Assembly (NCBI RefSeq): GCF_014851395.1
Contig: NW_024044348.1
Span: forward strand, 28,306,676 to 28,370,675
Direction: 5' to 3'
DNA: 64,000 nucleotides
From: Micropterus salmoides
Lineage: Eukaryota > Chordata > Actinopteri > Centrarchiformes > Centrarchidae
This document shows, in pieces, positions 45,201 to 58,400 of this stretch. The notes under the pieces are model-generated. The model was not told where the DNA came from. It searched no databases and saw only the letters and a list, made by a program, of their open reading frames with translations. The translations under genes were made by a program, and so were the position numbers. Numbering within the stretch: position 1 is the first letter of the stretch; each line of letters starts with the position of its first letter.

Positions 45201-48200
45201 AAGGAGAAGTCTTGTGGTGTCTAATTTTGTCGTCAGCTGTCTAGCAATGGTGTTGTCATGACTTCAAGCATACTGTGTACTCAACTTCCCATGTTGAAAC
45301 ACGTACACAGGCAAGTGATGCCCAAAGGTTTGGACAACTGAAAATTTAATGTTGGATCCAGTGATCCATTTTTAGCAGGTCAATGGTCACCAGCAAAAAT
45401 AACAAGCTTAATGGCCACTCTTCTGAAACGGCCCTGCTGACTGTGACAGAAGCCCTAAGGTCAGCTAGAGCTGCAGCCCAGTCCTCGGTTCTTCACCTGC
45501 TTGACCTATCAGCTGCCTTTGACACAGTCAATCACAGGATCCTACTATACGCACTCTTAGCAATGGGCATCTCGGGCAAAGCGATCCTGTTTAAGACTCA
45601 TTTAACTTAGCAGCCCTGTGGCAATGCACAGCAGCAATATAAAGGAGGTGTAGCAGTGAAGGGGATACATTGCCAGAGTCATTTCTCTCCTGGCTGACCG
45701 ACCTGGGAATACTGTGATCAGCGCTGAACAGTGATCAGCGCTTACAACTGTTGACAAGGGAAGGGGGGGTGGTTTACAAGTGTTACCAAGGCAACAGAGA
45801 CCTTGTGTTAAACATTCCCATCACAGTGATTGAAGAGTGTCTGTAGGAACGAGCTGCACCAATACGTTTTCTGTGACAGTAAGCTGCAGCTTGACAAGAA
45901 AGTGTTTGAAGAAAGAAAATGAATGCTCCTGTTGTGTTCTGTGAATGTAAGAGTGACATGCACTGGGTATATACAGCATACGACTGTTTTGTGTTAGAGC
46001 ATAATAGACATGCTCTGACTGTATAGCGTGTCCTTGCACTGTACACTGAGACCTTCTGTTGAATCTGCTAAGCTCTTTATGCGCTCATTCTTGCTTCAAG
46101 TGTGTTGCGCTCCATCTGCGTAGGTGTGTATGTAAACCTGAGAGTGTCCCAGTGTTGTCTGAGCATTCTTGTGTCTTTTCTTCTCCCTCTCTGTGGCAAA
46201 TCAGCAGAGGACTGCTGCTAATTTTCAAACCTTATAACAGGGTCAGCTGTGTTTCCACAGCGCTTTATGACATGAATCGCACGTCACTGCCAGCTCACCT
46301 TTCCTGTTTTTGTCTGCTTTGTGTTATAACATAAAAAAAAGCCTGCCAAGGAAGTGGCATGTTTTTGCCAGAAGACTGTAAAGAATGGTAAGGATCATTA
46401 GTAAGGAGGACCTCATCCAGATTCAGTTTAAAGGGTTGTGAAGAAACACATGTTTTAAAATAACTGCTAATACACTGGGTTATTCTGATGCTTTAAATGC
46501 TACTGTTGATTTGGCTGTCACCAAACTCACCAATAAACTTTGTTCATCAGCCACTACTTTGTACCAGAAAGTTTCACTATAGGCAGGGTTATGTTTTCTT
46601 TCTCAAAACTTTCCCCACTAGATTAAGTGACATGTTTCTTCAAAACTACGGACTTTGGCTCTATGATGTGTGTGTGTGTGTCCCTCTCTCCCACTCTGCA
46701 ACACAAAAGGGCAGATTCACAGCACACATAGCAACAAGCCCTGATTGGCTGAGAGGCCTTAGTACAGTTCCAGCTGAGGAGAACCCTTCTTCTGTTTTGT
46801 GGACTCAGCTGCTATTATTCGCCCACTGCCAACAAACAAACACAGGCTTGACCCAGACTGACACACCACCTTGCCCTCTCTCTCTCACACCCATTATTCT
46901 CCACCATAAACAGAGCTGTTGTTTAGAAGCTGAGCGACTCACATACTAGTGAAGTGAGGTGGTAAACAAGCTCCAGGCCTCTGGAATTTACTTTTCATCA
47001 TGAGGCATAGGCACTTAAGAGACAAAACTCATCTCAGCCCCGCAAAACTGGACCTGATTTCAGAAAGCAGCGATGTATTTACGTCTACGGTACTTGTTAC
47101 AATTAGTTGTTGACATGTCCATCTCTCCCTTTTCCTTACACTTTTCGGTAGATCAAGTTGTACAACATGTAAAATTTGTGTACATGGCTACTGAGCAAAA
47201 AAAACTATTAAATATAGCAGTATAAGTAGGATTAGTAGGCCATCTAGTTTCAACCCACAAACTTCAGCAAACTTTTGTTGAGTTCATGCACACAAATCCC
47301 CTTTTGCTGTTCAGCTTTCTTACAGTATTAGGTCAGTACTGTATGATGAAAGCTCCAGTAACAATGGCGTCCTATCACGGTTAGGTAACCATGGTTTAAG
47401 GAGTGCCAAGAGTCTGCAGGATTTTATTGCAACCACACACTATGCCAGCTGATTTCATAGAGTAGCACACCTTTAACCGGACAGGTAATAATCAGCTGGT
47501 ATAACCTTTGAATCAGATGAAAACCTGCATACTCTCTTCCAGCTACTGACCACAAAAGGGGTAAATTCAAATCCCAAAACCTGCCGGGAAGTTCTAGATT
47601 AGGAATGAGATACAGTATGCGTGCTCTTTATCTTCGACAACCATAGCAACTGAAGTCCTTGAGTAAGGTACTTAAACCTCCTATTATACAGATGATTTGC
47701 TTGGTGGCTAAAACAGGAAGAGTGGCTGCACTGGGCAGCTTCCAGGTGCATTAGGCTGAGTAAATGCCAAGCAGAGTGAAGCTGAAAAACATTACCTGTG
47801 CGGTAAACTTTCCTGAGATTTGAAAAAAATGCCTTTGAATACTAAGATGCCCAAACTCCAAAACAATGAGGTAGGCCTACTTGTGGCTAAAGGGGACTCA
47901 AGTGTACACTAGGTGCTTGTGACATGTACTTGTTCATAACAATTCATCACACCTCTCTCTCCTAATTTCCCTCTTCAGATGCAGTGACCCCCACAGTGCC
48001 CTTTCTGACCTTACTTGCACATACTGGACATGGACCCCCTATGCCCGTGTTATTTAGGCAAGAGTGGTCCTTTGCAAGCTCAAACTAATACCTGTTATGC
48101 AATGTGGAGTGGAGTGAGTAAAGCAGTACTGGACTGGTGGGCAAAGTGGGAATTACTAAACCCCAGCAGAGCCAACAATCACGCAGTACTGCATAATCTA

Positions 48201-51200
48201 GCCTTAACAATGTACACACTATAGGTACAAAGTTTAATTTTAGATTCAACTTTCACATTTTCATTTTATAGAAATGCCACAAAGTAGTGTATGTACATCC
48301 CAATATTATATCAGGTGCATTGGCACGAAGGTGAAAACAATATCAAGATTTCTTTGAGAATGAAAATAACAATTTTATCCTCCAAAATAACCTAATTTAA
48401 CTTTCTCCTCTAATGGCAACATCTAAAACAAAATATAGCAGTATTATAGGCTAGCAGTTTAAATTTCTGCAAGCTGACTGCTGGTAGTTACAGGACACTA
48501 GGGCAGTAGGACAACCCTACTTCTCTCTGTAACCGGAGCCACCCCGTCCAACATGAATGCACAGGCTTTTGACCTCCTCTGCCGCCCATGCCAAATTCAG
48601 GAGAGGGGGGTCTGAACTGAGCAACCTGAGCAGTCGGGCTCCAAGTCTCATATGAAATGTGTTCCAGTTGTGGTAAAGGCAGATCGAGGTGGCTGGTGAT
48701 GGGAATTAACTGCTTGGGACAAGGAAGCACAAGGCCAAAGTCTTGAGGTGGCTAGGAAAACCCCCCACCTTATTCTTGGTAAAGCTGTAGTGAATGATTA
48801 ATCTGCCACAAAAAGCAAACAAACAGCACTTGTTTACCTACTCTGCTTTTGGTTGCTTCTCCCTTTTCATTGTTATACTGTACTTCACTTGCGTATCATT
48901 TCGCACCTTCTTTTGTCAGGAATTGTGAAACTCGTAATTACAGTTCCCTTACCCCCAACATCAGCATTCATTAATAGCGTGATACGACAGTAAAAACAAA
49001 CACCTAAAATAGCATTAACCCAGCTAAACAGGACAGAATGACTGTCAGCTGGTTTGTTGCGAGGATGAAGCAATGCTGAGGGTGATAGGGGAATCGTCTC
49101 ACTCCGTACTGAGGCCGGTTGCTGGCCTGAAAGCAATGAGATGAGACAATGGAGAAAAGGAAAAGGGATAGATGAGTCTCAAATTAACTTAACCTCACAC
49201 TGTTGTGAATAAACAATGTGCTCAGCGCCTCCACAATGAGCCCCTGAGGTACTTTTTGTTACCAGGGACTGCGTAAATATGATTATATTACTTTAAAGGA
49301 ATGGTTCACATTACAGACAGATCAATTATCGCTTTATGCATATTAACTGGTTGATATTAGATGTCTCTTGATTAATCAGTATTCACAATAACACCCAGTA
49401 TGAATGAACTGATTTACATAGAAAACAACATTTCTTTGATACTTTAGCCCAGCTTTCTTTTTTCCTCGTCTCTCCATACTCTTATCAGACATTTCTTAAT
49501 CAATCTATAATGGTCTTTCAGTACTAACAGCACACTGTCAGCATGGAAACACAGAAACAGATGAGATGTGTGTGTTGTGTGTCAGCCTAGTGTATGAACC
49601 TGATTAAAGTGCCGGCTTACATAACACTGTGTGGTGTCTGGTAACAGACCTTAAAAGCTGAAGAGGACTCCATCCTCTTCAGAGTCAATCTAGACCGTCT
49701 GTCACATTAACCAGTTGTATGAAATCAGTGGCATCTGGCAAGGCCCTAGTTTCTTTATTTCCTCATTCACTGTTGTGCTCTGTGAACTCTACTGAGAGCT
49801 TGTGAGCTTTGACTGCCTTGACTAGTTGTATAAGTTAAAACATTTTTACTTTTATCAAAAGGAGTGCCGTCCTTCACAGGTACTTTTTGAGACCTGAAAT
49901 CAGCTGCAGGAGTCATAGCGAGTGCTGCACATGCACATTTCTCAGGCCTTGTGCAAACAATTGCAAAAATTGAAGCATATTTCTTTTTTTTTTGAGCCAG
50001 ATGACTTAAAAAGACTTCAGTTGCGCCCACAAAACAGCGTTAGTGTGTATATATGTGAACTGGCCTTACACTACCACTTTCTTTATTCAAAGTATTACAT
50101 GACAAATGCACTCCAATAGCAATAGATCTGCAGAAAGTCTTTGTCAAGCAATCAATATAAAGTATACTGATAAATCTGTCAGGTCCTACTGTTTATTTGT
50201 TTATAGTAAATCAACCTAGCTCAATTTCTGTCAATATGCTTTTTGTCTCATTATCAGCAGATGGTGGTGGAGGTGTTAAGTGCTGAGGTGTTACAGTATC
50301 TGAAATCTACGTAATGTGACAGGAGGAAAAACGGAGAGGAGGGCAGAGGAACATAGGACAGGTAGGGAAGGCCAGTGGAGCGAGGAGTGAGAGAGCTGAT
50401 TCACTACAAGGTCAGAGCAGATCAAAATTGCCTGTGCAAGGTTTCTCTCCCGACAAATCTACAGGATAACAATAATCACACATTCCCTAACACACGCCTA
50501 TGCAAACACTGCTGAGGTTAACGAGAAGCTGTTGTTTTGGTTTCTCAGTTGCAAAAATAACACACACGCTGGATGCATGAGAAAGCAATGCTCAACATTT
50601 GTGCCAGGCAGGAGTGCTGGTGTTTTTCTTTAGTATGTGGTTTCTGAGCAAGGCGTGCTAAGTCCCACAGAACTTGGTGCAGATCTAGTTATGTCACATC
50701 AGAGATTAATACTAGAGTGGAAGGAAGGATTCACTGTAGAGGACACCAGGAATTCATAGTTCATGGAGATGAAGTACCTGTAGGTGACCGATACGTTCTG
50801 CACATGCCCAAAAGTGGTCTTGTCAGTCAAAGAAGGTTATCATAAATGTGCCTGTTCACAATCACTCGTGATGTGATGAACCACAGATGTTTGGTGAACT
50901 CAAGACACGGAATGGTTTTAATCAATAGTTTGGTCTCTGTGTAACAATCAAAAGTGGCCGTGTCAGTCAAAGAAGATTACCACACATGTACCACAAATAA
51001 ACACCGAACTAAAACAAATTGACCTTTTCTTATTTTTTAATTCTTAAAATCAAAATGAAGACAGGGACCAAACTATTACTCTATTGATCAAAACCATTTT
51101 GTTATCTTGAGATCACCTTACAAGTCATTGTGAACAGGCACATTTATCTTCTATCGTCTTTGACTGACAGGACCACTTTTGAGCATGCGCAGAACGGATC

Positions 51201-54200
51201 GGGCAGCCGGTAAGGATAAGGAACTGATAGAACCTATACTGCAAGTTGTTGAGTTTTGGCAACTTTGTTAACAGAAAAACACATATTTGCACATTTTACT
51301 AACCCTGTTCAGTCTGTTCAGCTCATTTGCAAAGTTATGAAACTCACTGCCTTATAACATTTAGCTCTATATTGGGCTCTCTATATTCCAAAGACATACA
51401 GAAATAAAAGACAGAAACTCAAATACACAAAGATAAAGACATATCGTCCCCACCACAACACCACCCCTACCAGGGGAAAACCACCAGGTCCAGATGGCTC
51501 TTCCTGTTCCTGCAGAGCTGGCTGCTGGTTGGCTATGAGTAGCCACGGGGGCATGAGGATGTGACGAACACAAAAGCAATGACATCACTGGCACCCTGGC
51601 AGTAGACATATGACCCATGCTGCTACCTTTAGCTTCAGCCAGTCCAGCACCAAGTCTGGATGGTGTATTTGTGTGTCTGTATTAGAGCCCGGCAGATTTA
51701 TCGTCCGATATGAGCCAATTACATTTAATCGGCATCTGCATTTATAACAGCCGATATGACGATTACACAAAGAAACAGAGACAGATCCTTCACTCATGTC
51801 ATGAGTGTTGCATAGTTTGCCCACCAGAGGGCGCTCTGCAGCTCCTCTGTTAACAAAAGTGCCTCCCCCACATAAACCACAGAAGGAAATCAGCTGTCTG
51901 GAGTCTACCGGAGCCTACTGGGGCATATAGAAACAGCAGAGTGGCTGTGTTAGTGGTGAGTTGGTCATTTGTCCTGTTAATTACATGACTTAAATAATAA
52001 TAATGAAAGCAGCCCCAATCACTTCTCCTCTCCTGGAAACATCCATGACTTACTAACCCTCCTGTTTTTCACTGCCCTCACCTGGTTTCCTCCAGGCTCA
52101 CAGCAGTGACGTTATGTTTAAGGTTACGAGAGTTGGGTGTTGGAAGCTACGCTCCTGACAAACGTGATTGTAGATTTATTTCTAAAACAAGTGTGTCATT
52201 TCTAGCGAACGGTCCGCATTCCTCTCCAATTCATTACTTCTAGAATATTTTCTAACATCCCCTACAGCTGCTAATGCTGCCGGTTGCTAAATTAGCCACA
52301 AAGCTAATGCCATGTTTATCAGTGGCAGAGCGCTAATCTTAATGAGCAGTTAAACTATAGAGTGTAACGTATTCTAAAATTTATCTGCGAGCTGCCTGTC
52401 TGCAGTTATACTCACAATTAAACCAGAGCGGACATGTAAATAAATGTGAGCTGAACAAGAATATAATACAGCTTCCTGCCAGACAAAGTTATCTAGCTCC
52501 TGTTTGTGTGATGTTGTAGATGTGAAACGTTGTAGTCAGAGCCGTAACGGCTCTGGTTGTAGTTATAGTTAAATGAAGATGCAAGTCCTCGTTGTAGACA
52601 GCCATGTAGTATTAGATGCATTCAACAGCAACTCACTATTTCGTAGACGGCATGTTTTACAGCAAGCTGGTGGTTGAGAAATGGTTTCTCGTTGCTTTGG
52701 ATATTATTAAAGAGTGCTGGTAAAGTTATAAACTAGATGTGAATATGCTACATTGCATATAGTTATTATGGCAGATAATGTGTAAGGTAAAATACACATA
52801 GCCTACGCTTATTCTCTTTCAGCCATCTGTTTACAGTTGCACCTTCCTGCAGTAAATATTTATTGATGGGCAATTGTTTACATGTTACGTTGTTGAGAAT
52901 GTAAAAATAACAATCTATTTAGGAAAAGTTATTATAGCCCACATACCGAACAGCTTTCAATATCGGCCTGTTTGTAAATTGTAAAAAAGTGTAGTTTAGA
53001 CAGGAAAGGGATCTACTATCCAAATAATTTTCAAAATCAATATATCGGCTCATTAATCAGCTCTTTTTCACTTCAATATCGGCATTGGCCCCCAAAAACC
53101 CATATCGGTCGGGCTCAAGGCTGGGGGGGGGGGGGGGGGGGGTAGCTGTTCTAAATATGTACACCTGCTTTTATGTCTGTGATTGACTAAAAGCATTACG
53201 CCTATTTCCGTACAGGGTAGCAGTTAGAGAGGCAACGATTATTCGATTGAGAAAAAAATGAATCGACAACTATTTTGATAATCGATTAATCGAAAAATAG
53301 TCTGTGCGTGAGGCAGCAGCTAATCCGCCCCAAACTCCCTTAAAAAATCACGGAGTTTTGTGAGTTGTTGAGTTAGGGGAAACTATATTTGTTGTGAAAT
53401 GCTGTCTACTACAAAATCGTTATTATTGATCCCCTCTTGTAAATTCGGCAAATGAAATGCATGACGTTATTCCTTTGTATACAGTGTCAGTTTGTCCCAG
53501 GGTGTTGCAGTACTGGCGTGAAACCTGCTCCGTCGCTAAACAGCAGATCAGTTGCTTATCAGGACGTGATTTCAGTTTTCTGTTGCTGCATTTTTGAAAT
53601 CAGTATATATTTTATTGTCTTGACTGTTAATTAGCACATGCCTAAACCAACCTCAGGTTTAATTTACAGGCTAAATGAGAGGCATTGTGTAATTTTGCGA
53701 TTCATAATCCCAATAGTCGATTATTCGTTTCAATAATCGATAGATTAATCCACTATCAAAATAGTTGTTAGTTGCAGCCTTAATTTGAAGACATCACTTT
53801 GGCCCCTGGAACATTGTGATGAGCATTTTTCACAATTTCTTGACATTTTATAGAATTAACGATTAGTTAAGTCTATAAAATAGGCAGCAGATTAGTTGAA
53901 AATAATCGTTGCAGCCCTAATAGCAGTACAGTTGAGTATGTGTCCTGATAAAGAGCTGGTATGCAAAATAAAATGTTCCAGCATTATGTAAGAGCATTGC
54001 TGGACTGGGGGGACTGGTTGCCCAATCCAATGTAGCAGCTAGGCAAGGCTAGGCTACTTACAGTCAAAGCTGTCACAACAGCATTGATTTAGGCTGATTA
54101 CTCCAGGGGCCAGGATTGTAACTCACAGCTGAATGCCTACCCAGTATTGGTATTCATTGCGAAAGGCTGCTCTGAATCTCGCTGTACAATGGGGAGTCCA

Positions 54201-55386
54201 ATATCCATGTTCAGTGCAGCTGGGTCAGCAAATAGCAGTGGTGTTGTATTAAAAGGCTATAAGGTGAAAATTAAACTAGTTGATGAAATGTATACCTACT
54301 GTAAGATTGTGTACGCATAAATAGGAAAGGCAAGCAGACCTTTTAAATGACTAAAAGATTATGGTTTTCAGTGATTCTGTTGCCCTTGGTTTCCAACTGT
54401 CACACAGAGTACTACCAACTACCTGAAAAGACAGTACTACCAACGAGCACTTGTTTTGCTGTAGTTAAAAACCTTGAGAACAGGGACTCAGTAAATAAAT
54501 TAGTCAAAAAAGTGAGAAAAATACACAGACAGACTCCAACTGTGTGACGGGAGTAAAACGAAGGAGAGCACTTGTTGTGGCTGCCTGCTGCTATAGGATA
54601 AATCACTGCTGAGGAAGAGGCAAAGACAACACCGGAGTAGACAGGTGCTGCACAGGACAACAGTGTGTGTCGCTCTGCATTATCTGAGTCTCTCATCAGT
54701 GAGAGTGTATAGTCTGATCCGCTGGCATGTGGCTGGGACATCTCAAGGCAGCTGTAATCTGGCTGAGCGCATGGCTGAAGGTAGTGGAGTAAATTGGGGG
54801 GGGGGCTCCTCCTTAAAGGACTAATTGCTCCAAACAGGAAGCACCATCAAACAAACACACCAAACAGCATTACACAGAGAGCAGGAGCACAGCGCTGAGG
54901 CTGGCCAAGCTGACTGAGTCTCTCAAACATGACCAGCGCGGAGGTCATCTCTGTGTGTGTTGTTAAATGTGTGTCTGAAAGGGGGGAGAGAATGAGAGCT
55001 GTGGTTGAGGGCATAAAGGTGGAGGCATTCTTAGCTCTTTGCTCATACATTTCCCAAGATGGCCTCATATAACCATATAACACAAAGTGTTTTTTTGTTT
55101 TGTCCCTTCAGTGATCTGGTTGTAAGGAGCACCGCCGCAGTTGAGCAGAAACAGCCTATTTTTATGCTGTAAACAATTCCAGGATGCAAATAAAACTCAG
55201 CTTAACCACACTTCAACGGAAACTGTTTGAACCTTGACTGGTGTAAACAGCTCCCACGTTTTCCATAGCTGCTCTTTATGGGACCTGTAAAAGCTGTCAG
55301 TTGAGCCACATGGTTCAACGGTACAGTGCTCATTAGGGCCAATAGCAATCTGTTGCTACATTCACCCTCTCCTTGCACCCCATGTA

Positions 55387-55447
<61 letters not shown>

Positions 55448-58400
55448 ATCCTGACTCACAGCTCAACTCACAGGAAAACAAGGGGGTCAGATGACTTTGG
55501 TTAGGCCCCTGAGCAGAACATAAGTGCTCTTCTTCTTCCTTCATAATAAAAGCATGGTTCATAAGGTGCCACAAAGCGTTGCTGCAAGATCATAAGTCTT
55601 AATTCTTTGATTTATATCAGGAGCTGAAGTTCAGACTTAGAGCTCAGACTGATGCTGCTTTTTTCTTTGGACACCAATTCTTGTGCCACAACTCATGGTA
55701 TTAGCTGCCAGTGCTCCTTTTTGTTTTTCCTTTTTTAGGGCGGGTTGACACCAGCCTTGTTTAGTCTGGCTGAACCCTGAAGCGATAATCCCCATGATGG
55801 TGCGGTTTGTTTGGGTTGGTGCGAACGCTGGACTCGAATTCTAGTGCGGACCAAACAACCGCCTCTGGTCCGCCTCAAAGAGGTGGTCTCGGACTGCTGT
55901 CAAGTGAACTCTGAAGCGGTTAATTTCTGGTGTGAACACACTTTTGAACAGGGAGCCTTTCATGCAGCCGTGCATAGATGCTCGCCAGTACTTTTCGTGA
56001 ACTGACCAATCACAGCATGGAGAAGGCGGGACATTAAAAAAAGGCTGAGACACTCCAGCAAAGTTTAGAAATGTTGAACTCGTTGACTAACCACCAAGTA
56101 GGCCTAGAGCGTTTTTCTTGCTCAATAATTGAATGACTGAAGAAACCCACAAAAATTAAACTGCCGTTTTGTCCAGCTGGAATTAATATTATAGGCAATT
56201 AATGGTAAGCTATCGTAGCCTGTACTATTATCTGAAATTATAATAAATACACAAACATTAGTGCTGATCAAACCTTAACCACAGTGGTGTAGGCTAATTT
56301 CAGAGAAAGGTTTTATTTGTGACACAGCTGAATCTCAACTAATGAACTATCTGTATGCAAATTATCCAAATCAAGTGTAACCTGTAAATATACTATTATA
56401 CTAACATTATACTTTACTTGTATACCTTTACTCCTCCAGGTTGTGGATATATTTTGTTTATCAAATGATCAGAAATAACAAGAAAATGCATAGATTTCGG
56501 TCATAAGATAACTCACTGCCTTTACTGTACGCGTACTGGTTACTTATGGTTACTGTTGCGCGAAGTCACCCCCCAAAGGCCCATTCTGAGCCAGGAAAAA
56601 CACTGTTAGCAGGGCACAAACCTGGACTCAACAAAGTGAGATGCCTCCTGAATATCTGGGCTGAGGAGAATGTTTCTCAATTACTAGTGAAGGTGCATAA
56701 GGACAGAATATTCAGCGATAAAATGAAGGAGAATGTATTCGAGTGAGGGGTTTGATTTTTTTATCTGCTGACTGTATGACCAATAATCGACTGCCATTTC
56801 CGCTACATGGCTTTTGTTGACAATTTATAGACCTTTTGATTTTTACCTTTGTAAATGTAAACCGGGCCAGTTGTCAAATTTAAACAAAGTATTATCCTTG
56901 CATTGGTTCTCTTCAGGAACTGGACCTTTAGGTGTGATCCTGCCCTTAAATACAAATGCCATGCAGTATTGAACCAATTAGGATCAATCGTCCAAGTGTA
57001 AGTTAATATGAGGACATCACTAGACATCATGTCTTATGTGTATGTGGGGCTATTCATACAGAAACTATTATTAGACTTCTGAATTGATGTTGTTCTGAAG
57101 ATTTATAAAATGGTGTTGTTATGGCAGTGACTAAGACATAGAACTTAATTTGGATTGGTCACGTCAGCCTGACATGGGATATGTTTATTATGTTCGAGCA
57201 CAGACACGGATTTGATATGTTGAACTTCAGCGCCACCAGTTCCCATAGTCCCCTCTCAAAGTGCTAAAGGTGGAGCGAGGGTGCCAAGATATGGCAGGGC
57301 AGGGTTCAGTCTGATTCTAGCACCTCATCACGCACCTAAAGCCTTGGCTTGACTTTTCACACCCACCTGAACAGGAGGCTGCAGCCTGTGAGACTTGCTG
57401 AAGGAGTATTAGTGATAGGGTTAGAGGGCTGGGGTTAGATACACACGTCTGGACTTGTTCAACTCTCCCCTTCAAACTTAACATAGCTAGGCTCTCCTAG
57501 AAACCCTCAATCCAGCATTAGAGCAGTGAAAGGGCCTGCTCTGTGCTCAACTCAACCGTGCTGTGGTCCGAGCCTCTGAATAAACAGCTTCTCTCACCAC
57601 TGCAGTCCCTTTCTCAGAGAGCAGGGAGAGGAGAAGCAATCTGGTATCTCCACCAAAGGAACGGCACAGTATGTTCCAAATAACAATAGCCCCACTGTGT
57701 CTGCCAGTCAAATAGGGAGCTACCGCTGTGGAGCAGCTTTTACTGGCACAAGCTTTCATAATTAGAACATGACAGTGAGAGAGCCAACTTGACATGGCAA
57801 CAACATGGCAACGAACAGACTCGCTGTAGTAATGTGCCTTAGGCCAACAGTTCTCAATCCTTTTGGCTGATAGGAGGCAAATAAACACACACTGAGTATT
57901 TGGTACATTAAATCATCTCAATATCCCCCAATTTGAGAGTCATTATCCCAACCAATAATCCAACATACAACAGCAGTGTTGCCGTTTGCTGCTCACAGTT
58001 GACCCAGCATGCTGTGCTGCATTATTAGGCTATAATTACACAGTACAGTGCCAGTCAGTGTGCCCTTTCTCTGGCTAGTCACATCACACAGATGTCTGGG
58101 TCAGTGCTTCTATATAAAGGCCGCAGGATTGTACAAGCAAGGACGGGCAAGGCAAGGCTAGGGTTAAAAGTATAGGCCCATATAGGGCACATGTTTACAG
58201 TTTGTTTTGGAGTCCTATTACAAGTATTTTGTGCTCTAAGCAAGATCTCACTCAGGCCAGTCAGCAACCTGACTGCAGTTTCATAACCAATGCAAACATA
58301 CAGACTACCCCGACTGACTGCAGATAATGTCATCATGACTGAGTACAGTGGCACTTCACTGCTTCCAAGTATGGTGCTATTGTGCTGTTGACAACACCAC

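Noticed and set aside
48015..48224. Possible exon after a CTCTTCAG acceptor-like site
   Set aside because: One acceptor-like site with a short ORF of no known family; no donor or neighbour exons fit.
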